This document shows, piece after piece, positions 37,791-42,163 of a stretch of DNA of 42,163 nucleotides (its first letter is position 1; every line of letters begins with the position of its first letter). The stretch is from Candidatus Levyibacteriota bacterium (lineage in GTDB: Bacteria > Patescibacteriota > Microgenomatia > Levybacterales > UBA12049). The stretch is taken from the NCBI GenBank assembly GCA_016192645.1, contig JACPTT010000018.1, positions 1 to 42,163 of the forward strand, given 5' to 3'. A model generated the notes under the pieces. The model ran no database searches. It worked only from the letters and a program-made list of their open reading frames with translations, and was not told the origin of the DNA. The translations under genes and the position numbers were made by a program.

Positions 37791-38979
37791 ACAAAGTTTT
37801 CTTTCAGATAAAAAGAAGATCGTTGTTACCCTTTTAATAATTATTGCTTATGTGATTTCTACCGGTGTTTCCTATGCGCTTTTTTCTAAAAAACAACCTC
37901 CACAAAAGACAAAAGTAGTTTCTCCTGCTGGTGTTCCTTCCGAGATAAAAGATGGCAGGATAGCATTTAATGGGGATTTGCCAAAGACCGAACCGTGTCC
38001 TCTAAATGGAGTTCTATACTCAAAAGAGCAGAGGCAGTGGTGGGAAAAACACCGACCCTTAGGCGTTATGATTGAAAACCATCAAGAGTCAAGGCCCCAG
38101 TCAGGATTTTCCTATGCCGATGTTGTTTATGAAGCAGTTGCCGAGGGAGGAATCACCCGGTTTTTAACGCTGTTTTACTGCCAAGATGCAGGAATAGTCG
38201 GTCCTGTTCGTTCGGCCCGGACCTATTATTTGGATTTTGTTTCAGAGTACGGAGATTACCCGCTCTATGCGCACGTGGGAGGAGCAAATACTCCGGGACC
38301 GGCCGATGCTCTCTCTCAGATTAATAGCTACGGGTGGAGCGCATATAATGATTTAAATCAGTTTTCAATTGGTTTTCCCACATTTTGGCGGGATTATGAC
38401 AGACTTGGACGAACCGTTGCCACCGAGCATACCATGTATTCAACAACAAGTAAGCTTTGGGATTTTTCCAAGTCTCGAGAGTTAACAAATGTGGATAAAG
38501 ACGGTTCGTTATGGGATGAGGGGTTTGTGCCCTACAGTTTTAAAGATGATGTGTCCTTATCGGAAAGGCCAGCCGCTCAAACAGTACATCTTGAGTTTTG
38601 GAAGAGCTATTCCGAATATTTTGTTGACTGGATTTACAATAAGGCAGAAAACAATTATAAAAGAAGCAACGAGAAGGCGATTTATACGGATAAGAATAAC
38701 AACAATGCAATAACGGCAAAAAACGTAGTCGTACTTTTTATGCAGGAGAGCAATGCCTATGATGGATACGAAAACAATGCCCATCTTCTTTATAAGACAA
38801 AAGGAAGCGGAAATGCATTAATATTTATGGATGGAAAAGAAATAAAAGCAACTTGGAGGAAGGATAAAAGAACAGCCCGAACACTCCTTTTTGACAGTAG
38901 CGGTTTGCCAATAAAGTTTAATAGAGGCAATATTTGGTTTGAAATCCTGCCCACAACAGGAGTAGCAGATGCTAAATGA
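37783..38979 (+). CDS. DUF3048 (YerB-like) lipoprotein/membrane-anchored protein
   Basis: 398 residues: a membrane helix near the N-terminus (about 13-33), then a long outer part with the DUF3048 segments RPLGVMIENHQESRPQSG, YEAVAEGGITRFLTLFY, GPVRSARTYYLDFVSEYG and LYAHVGGANTPG. B. subtilis YerB belongs to the family; its role is unclear. There is no lipobox cysteine at the helix end, so it is anchored by the helix. It overlaps both neighbours by about 10 nt. Confidence 0.88.
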   Translation: MDKQSFLSDKKKIVVTLLIIIAYVISTGVSYALFSKKQPPQKTKVVSPAGVPSEIKDGRIAFNGDLPKTEPCPLNGVLYSKEQRQWWEKHRPLGVMIENHQESRPQSGFSYADVVYEAVAEGGITRFLTLFYCQDAGIVGPVRSARTYYLDFVSEYGDYPLYAHVGGANTPGPADALSQINSYGWSAYNDLNQFSIGFPTFWRDYDRLGRTVATEHTMYSTTSKLWDFSKSRELTNVDKDGSLWDEGFVPYSFKDDVSLSERPAAQTVHLEFWKSYSEYFVDWIYNKAENNYKRSNEKAIYTDKNNNNAITAKNVVVLFMQESNAYDGYENNAHLLYKTKGSGNALIFMDGKEIKATWRKDKRTARTLLFDSSGLPIKFNRGNIWFEILPTTGVADAK

Positions 38980-39544
38980 TCTTATAACATCAAAATCGAG
39001 GACAAAACTACTGAGTGTTTTTCTCTCGTTTCCGTCTGAAATGTACCATGTACGAGAGCTAGTCCGAAGGACAAACGATGAGATAAATGCCGTTAGGCGC
39101 GAGCTTGCTTTTTTGGAGAAGAAGGGGATTTTAGCAAAAGAACCCCGTGCCAACAGAGTATATTACTCGCTTTCTAAAAACTATCCCTATTATTTTGCTC
39201 TTTTAGAGCTTGGGGCAAAGACTGCGGGCTTAGGCTTTGAAATTTTAAAAAACAGAGCAAAGCTTGGCAGGATTAAATATGCGATGTTCTCAGGACGTTT
39301 TGTTCGCAAAGTCAAAAAAGAACCAGAAGAAGTAGATCTTTTGGTTGTGGGAACAATTGTTTTGCCAGAACTGGCACTTCTTGTTCGAAATGAAGAGAAA
39401 AGAATAAATCAGGAGATTAATTATACGGCAATGTCTGAAGAAGAGTTTGGTTTTCGCAAGAAAAAGCATGACCCATTTATTAATTCAATTCTTTCAGGCT
39501 CGCGGGTGATGCTCATAGGAGACGAAGAGCAGATGCTTGCTTAA
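38969..39544 (+). CDS. Winged-helix regulator with nucleotidyltransferase-like C-terminus
   Basis: 191 residues. Residues about 1-70 form an ArsR-type winged helix-turn-helix (SKSRTKLLSVFLSFPSEMYH, VRELVRRTNDEINAVRREL). Residues about 95-185 look like a minimal nucleotidyltransferase fold (KYAMFSGRFVRK, EEVDLLVVG), but the usual GS of the GSxxxG motif reads SGR and only one D of the DxD is obvious, so catalysis is doubtful. Similar two-domain proteins occur in Patescibacteria and archaea. It overlaps the DUF3048 gene by 11 nt and precedes secD by 12 nt. Confidence 0.7.
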   Translation: MLNDLITSKSRTKLLSVFLSFPSEMYHVRELVRRTNDEINAVRRELAFLEKKGILAKEPRANRVYYSLSKNYPYYFALLELGAKTAGLGFEILKNRAKLGRIKYAMFSGRFVRKVKKEPEEVDLLVVGTIVLPELALLVRNEEKRINQEINYTAMSEEEFGFRKKKHDPFINSILSGSRVMLIGDEEQMLA

Positions 39545-39556
39545 TTTAGATCTTCG

Positions 39557-40831
39557 ATGAAAAATCCAAGGTTTCTTTTTTGGCTTATCGTTGTTTTAAC
39601 GGTTATTGCGGTAGTTATTGATTTGCCGAAAAGTCCGCTCTCTTCCGGCATTTTGTTAGGGCAATTTCGCCTGCAAAAGGATATTTCGTTTAAAAAAGGC
39701 CTTGATTTAGAGGGCGGAGTTAGCATTGCCTATCAAGCGGACATGGGAAAGATTGGGAGCTTGCAAAGAACAAACGCTTTGGAGGCAGCGGCGGCAATTA
39801 TTGAACGGCGGGTAAATCTTTTTGGAGTTTCCGAACCAATTGTACAGACGGCAGCCGTTAATGGAGACTGGAGGATTATCGTCGAGCTGCCAGGAGTTTC
39901 GGATGTAAATCAAGCTGTTCGTTTAATTGGTACAACGGCACAACTTGAGTTTCGCGAGGTTCTTTTGGCTACTCTTTCTGCTATTCCTACTGCTGAAACA
40001 ACACAGTCAACCGGTCTTACGGGAGCTGATTTAACGGCCGCTTCGGTATCGTTTGATTCAAACACCGGTGAGCCGGTTGTTCTTTTTGAGGTTGCAAGTA
40101 GCAGTCAAGAAAAGTTTTTTAAGGCAACGCAAAAACTGGTAGAAAAGCAAATGGCAATATTTCTTGATAACCAGTTTATTTCGGCGCCTACGGTTCGGGA
40201 GGCGATCCGAGACAGTGGCCAGATTAGCGGCGGTTTTACAACAGAACAAGCAAGAGCCTTAAGTATTCAGCTTAATGCCGGTGCATTGCCTGTTCCTCTG
40301 TCAATTCTGGAGCAAAGAACCATTGGCGCCACCTTAGGAGAAATTTCCTTGCAAAAAAGCTTATTTGCTGCTTTATTGGGTTTTTTGGTGATCGTTCTTT
40401 TTATGAGCATTTTATATGGAAGATTAGGTATTTTGGCAAGTTTAGCGCTAATTCTTTATACCTTTTTTGTTTTGGCCTTATTCAAGCTTATTCCGGTAAC
40501 ATTAACCCTTGCCGGCATTGGCGGTTTTGTTCTCTCAATCGGCATGGCAGTTGATGCCAATATCTTGATTTTTGAAAGAATGAGGGAGGAGATTCGCCGA
40601 GGAAGAGCGCGCGATGTTGCTACAGAGCTTGGTTTTTCAAGAGCCTGGAGTTCGATTCGAGACTCAAACGTTTCAAGCCTTATTACGAGCGCAATCCTTT
40701 ATTATTTTGGTACAGGTCCGGTTCGAGGATTTGCCTTAACCTTGGCGATTGGGGTTTTGGTTTCTATGTTTTCAGCAATTGTCGTAACCCGAACATTCTT
40801 GCGATTAGTATATAGAGAGGCTAGGGCCTAG
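39557..40831 (+). CDS. secD: Protein translocase subunit SecD
   Basis: Uses the proton gradient to complete protein export with SecF and SecYEG. 424 residues: a first membrane helix (8-25), KKGLDLEGGVSIAYQ (38-52), a shortened P1 domain (to about 250) and five membrane helices at the end with the conserved VLSIGMAVDANILIFERMREE. It is shorter than E. coli SecD (615), as is common for compact genomes and Gram-positives. Followed by secF after a 7-nt repeat tract. Confidence 0.93.
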   Translation: MKNPRFLFWLIVVLTVIAVVIDLPKSPLSSGILLGQFRLQKDISFKKGLDLEGGVSIAYQADMGKIGSLQRTNALEAAAAIIERRVNLFGVSEPIVQTAAVNGDWRIIVELPGVSDVNQAVRLIGTTAQLEFREVLLATLSAIPTAETTQSTGLTGADLTAASVSFDSNTGEPVVLFEVASSSQEKFFKATQKLVEKQMAIFLDNQFISAPTVREAIRDSGQISGGFTTEQARALSIQLNAGALPVPLSILEQRTIGATLGEISLQKSLFAALLGFLVIVLFMSILYGRLGILASLALILYTFFVLALFKLIPVTLTLAGIGGFVLSIGMAVDANILIFERMREEIRRGRARDVATELGFSRAWSSIRDSNVSSLITSAILYYFGTGPVRGFALTLAIGVLVSMFSAIVVTRTFLRLVYREARA

Positions 40832-40833
40832 TA

Positions 40834-40875
40834 ACTAATCTCTAATCTCTAGCCTCTAGTGACTAGTGACTGGAG
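40834..40875 (+). repeat. Heptanucleotide tract between secD and secF
   Basis: Six units in strict 7-nt register: ACTAATC, TCTAATC, TCTAGCC, TCTAGTG, ACTAGTG, ACTGGAG. The last unit supplies the GGAGGA ribosome-binding site of secF. Confidence 0.75.
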
Positions 40876-40881
40876 GAAATT

Positions 40882-41802
40882 ATGGATATTGTTGGCAAAA
40901 AGTATTTTTATTTTCTAGTTTCGCTTTTGGTTATTATTCCCGGTCTTATCTCGATTGCTCTTTTTGGACTTCGTTTATCCATTGATTTTCAAGGAGGAAG
41001 CAGGGTTGAAATTCAAAATTCAAAATTCAAAATTCAAAATTCGGAGGCAGAAGTAAGGGGTATATTTAGAAATCAAGGTATCGATATAAGCTCACTGCAA
41101 AAGTCAGGAGAGGATGTTTATATCATTAGGGCAAAGCCGATTGATGAGAAGGCATACGAGAAAGTTACAAAAGCACTTCAAGAAAAATTTAAAGGCGTAA
41201 AAGTATTGAGTTTTCAGACGATTGGGCCGACAATAAGTAGAGAGCTCACTTTAAATGCCTTCAAAGCCCTTGTTCTTGCTTCGGTTTTGATTGTTCTTTA
41301 TATTGCCTGGTCGTTTCGCAAGGTTCCAAAGCCGGTGAGCAGCTGGCGGTTTGGGGTTTGTGCCATCATCGCTCTTTTGCATGATGTTTTGATTGTGGTT
41401 GGGGTATTTTCGATTTTAGGAAAACTATTTTCGGTTGAAGTTGACAGCCTGTTTGTTACAGCTCTTCTTACTGTTATAGGGTTTTCGGTGCATGATACCA
41501 TTGTTGTTTTCGATAGAATACGGGAGAATCTAAGACGTATGCCGGAAGTTGCCTTTTCCCAAGTTGTGAATGCTTCGATTCTTCAGACGTTTACCCGCTC
41601 GCTTAATACATCATTAACCACCATGCTGGTTCTTTTTACCCTTCTTTTGTTTGGAGGAGAAACTCTTCGCTGGTTTATTGTTGCGCTTTTGATTGGTATC
41701 GCAAGCGGCACTTATTCCTCAATCTTCAACGCCGCCCCTCTTTTGGTAGTGTGGGAGGAGTGGAGTCAGAAGAGAAAATCTAACTCGAAAGTAATTCTTT
41801 AA
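40882..41802 (+). CDS. secF: Protein translocase subunit SecF
   Basis: 306 residues, six membrane helices. LSIDFQGGSRVEI near the N-terminus, FQTIGPTISRELTLNAFKAL and the conserved TVIGFSVHDTIVVFDRIREN. A 7-nt tandem repeat (41011-41042) encodes QNSKFKIQNS immediately after FQGGSRVEI at the start of the P1 domain, lengthening that loop. The ribosome-binding site is GGAGGA. It overlaps the convergent YqeY-like gene by 23 bp. Confidence 0.94.
   Translation: MDIVGKKYFYFLVSLLVIIPGLISIALFGLRLSIDFQGGSRVEIQNSKFKIQNSEAEVRGIFRNQGIDISSLQKSGEDVYIIRAKPIDEKAYEKVTKALQEKFKGVKVLSFQTIGPTISRELTLNAFKALVLASVLIVLYIAWSFRKVPKPVSSWRFGVCAIIALLHDVLIVVGVFSILGKLFSVEVDSLFVTALLTVIGFSVHDTIVVFDRIRENLRRMPEVAFSQVVNASILQTFTRSLNTSLTTMLVLFTLLLFGGETLRWFIVALLIGIASGTYSSIFNAAPLLVVWEEWSQKRKSNSKVIL
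41011..41042 (+). repeat. Heptanucleotide tandem repeat inside secF
   Basis: Four full copies of ATTCAAA plus ATTC. It encodes a polar insert, frame kept, after the conserved FQGGSR motif. Confidence 0.92.
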
Positions 41803-42163
41803 CGATTTTACTCACCAGTCCTCCGTCGGCTTTGCCTTTGAGTTTTGGCATAACTGCTGACATAATTCTTCCCATGTCTTGCATTGATTTAGCCCCCGTT
41901 TGCTTAATTGTCTCAATTACCAACTTCTTAATTTCTTCCTCGTTCATTTGTTCGGGTAGATAGGCTTGCAGCATTTCCAGTTCCTTCGTTTCCTTATCAA
42001 CCAAATCCTGCCGGTCTCCTGCTTTGAATTGTTCAATTGAGTCTTTTCGCTGTTTTACTTCTTTCTGAATAACAGCTAATACATCTTCATCACTCGCCTC
42101 ATATCCAGCCCCGCCCTTTTGAATTTCATAATAGTTTATAGCCGAAAGTAACATCCGAAGGAC
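41780..42163 (-). CDS. GatB/YqeY domain protein, 5' end cut off
   Basis: Helical protein related to the C-terminal tRNA-binding domain of the GatB amidotransferase subunit. 127 codons are visible and the frame is open to the window edge; the first residues (VLRMLLSAINYYEIQKG) match the middle of YqeY helix 2, so about 20-25 residues lie beyond 42163. C-terminal motifs KELEMLQAYLPEQMNEEEI and MGRIMSAVMPKLKGKADGG are typical. Its role, perhaps in tRNA handling, is not established. Confidence 0.88.
   Translation of the reverse strand, partial: VLRMLLSAINYYEIQKGGAGYEASDEDVLAVIQKEVKQRKDSIEQFKAGDRQDLVDKETKELEMLQAYLPEQMNEEEIKKLVIETIKQTGAKSMQDMGRIMSAVMPKLKGKADGGLVSKIVKELLSS

Noticed and set aside
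1..42163. UGA recoded as glycine, as in some Patescibacteria
   Set aside because: RF2 is encoded and TGA is the natural end of several genes, including tsaE, the CAP gene, rmlB and uxs.

Overview
ORGANISM. The window reads as a low-GC member of the Candidate Phyla Radiation (Patescibacteria), most likely the Microgenomates side; this is inferred from protein families, not from a search. Pointers are a half-length TsaB, a DUF5679 zinc ribbon, Pro-Thr-rich surface proteins with one C-terminal membrane anchor, a class I lysyl-tRNA synthetase, very tight 4-nt gene overlaps and many apparently leaderless genes. RF2 (prfB) is present and TGA ends several genes, so UGA is a normal stop. I see no rRNA, tRNA, CRISPR array, transposase or prophage.

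LAYOUT. 1-3199: threonine dehydrogenase (5' end cut off), 2-amino-3-ketobutyrate CoA ligase and MurB. 3229-3856: a probable toxin-antitoxin pair with a PIN-domain toxin. 3853-9199: a strong promoter, an attenuator-like leader, an aspartate kinase without ACT domains, a class I LysRS fused to a PheRS-type B3/4 domain, and an RdgB-SerRS fusion. 9338-12390: a short structured transcription unit with a 9-codon basic ORF, then secA (whose N-terminus needs a -1 frameshift) and a small AbrB-like protein. 12473-16677: a secreted protein, small conserved proteins, an MGMT-like protein, a MazG-like protein and transketolase. 16674-23134: an Nramp-like transporter, prfB, and a cell-envelope block of ftsE, ftsX, a circularly permuted M23 peptidase and a surface protein. 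23168-25713: tsaE-tsaC-tsaB (t6A synthesis), a CAP-domain protein and a small membrane protein. 25716-36144: a long tightly packed nucleotide-sugar operon (RmlA, cupin, Nudix, RmlB, RmlD, Ugd, Rmd, Gmd, Uxs) ending in a GT2-GtrA fusion and a GT-C glycosyltransferase. 36145-37250: a minus-strand stretch holding a broken DUF378-like gene, a DUF5679 gene and a small membrane protein. 37314-42163: DUF4446, DUF3048, a winged-helix/nucleotidyltransferase protein, secD, secF and (minus, cut off) a GatB/YqeY protein.

HOW IT WORKS TOGETHER. The window covers protein export (SecA, SecD, SecF), division and wall remodelling (FtsEX, M23 peptidase, MurB), translation fidelity (LysRS, SerRS, RF2, t6A) and a surface-glycan pathway predicted to make dTDP-L-rhamnose, UDP-glucuronate, UDP-xylose and GDP-D-rhamnose plus a polyprenyl-phosphate sugar route. 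Expression signals show a pattern: several genes have a -10 box (often extended, TGnTAtaaT) ending exactly 6 nt before the ATG, sometimes inside the upstream stop codon, as expected for leaderless mRNAs.

MOST UNUSUAL. The aspartate kinase leader has four mutually exclusive RNA arms preceded by a Lys/Thr-rich short ORF, which is the layout of a classic amino-acid attenuator, in front of a kinase lacking its allosteric domain. Also notable are the two synthetase fusions, the secA slippery site, the permuted LytM domain, and 7-nt tandem repeats at five places, including inside conserved regions of tkt, tsaE and secF.
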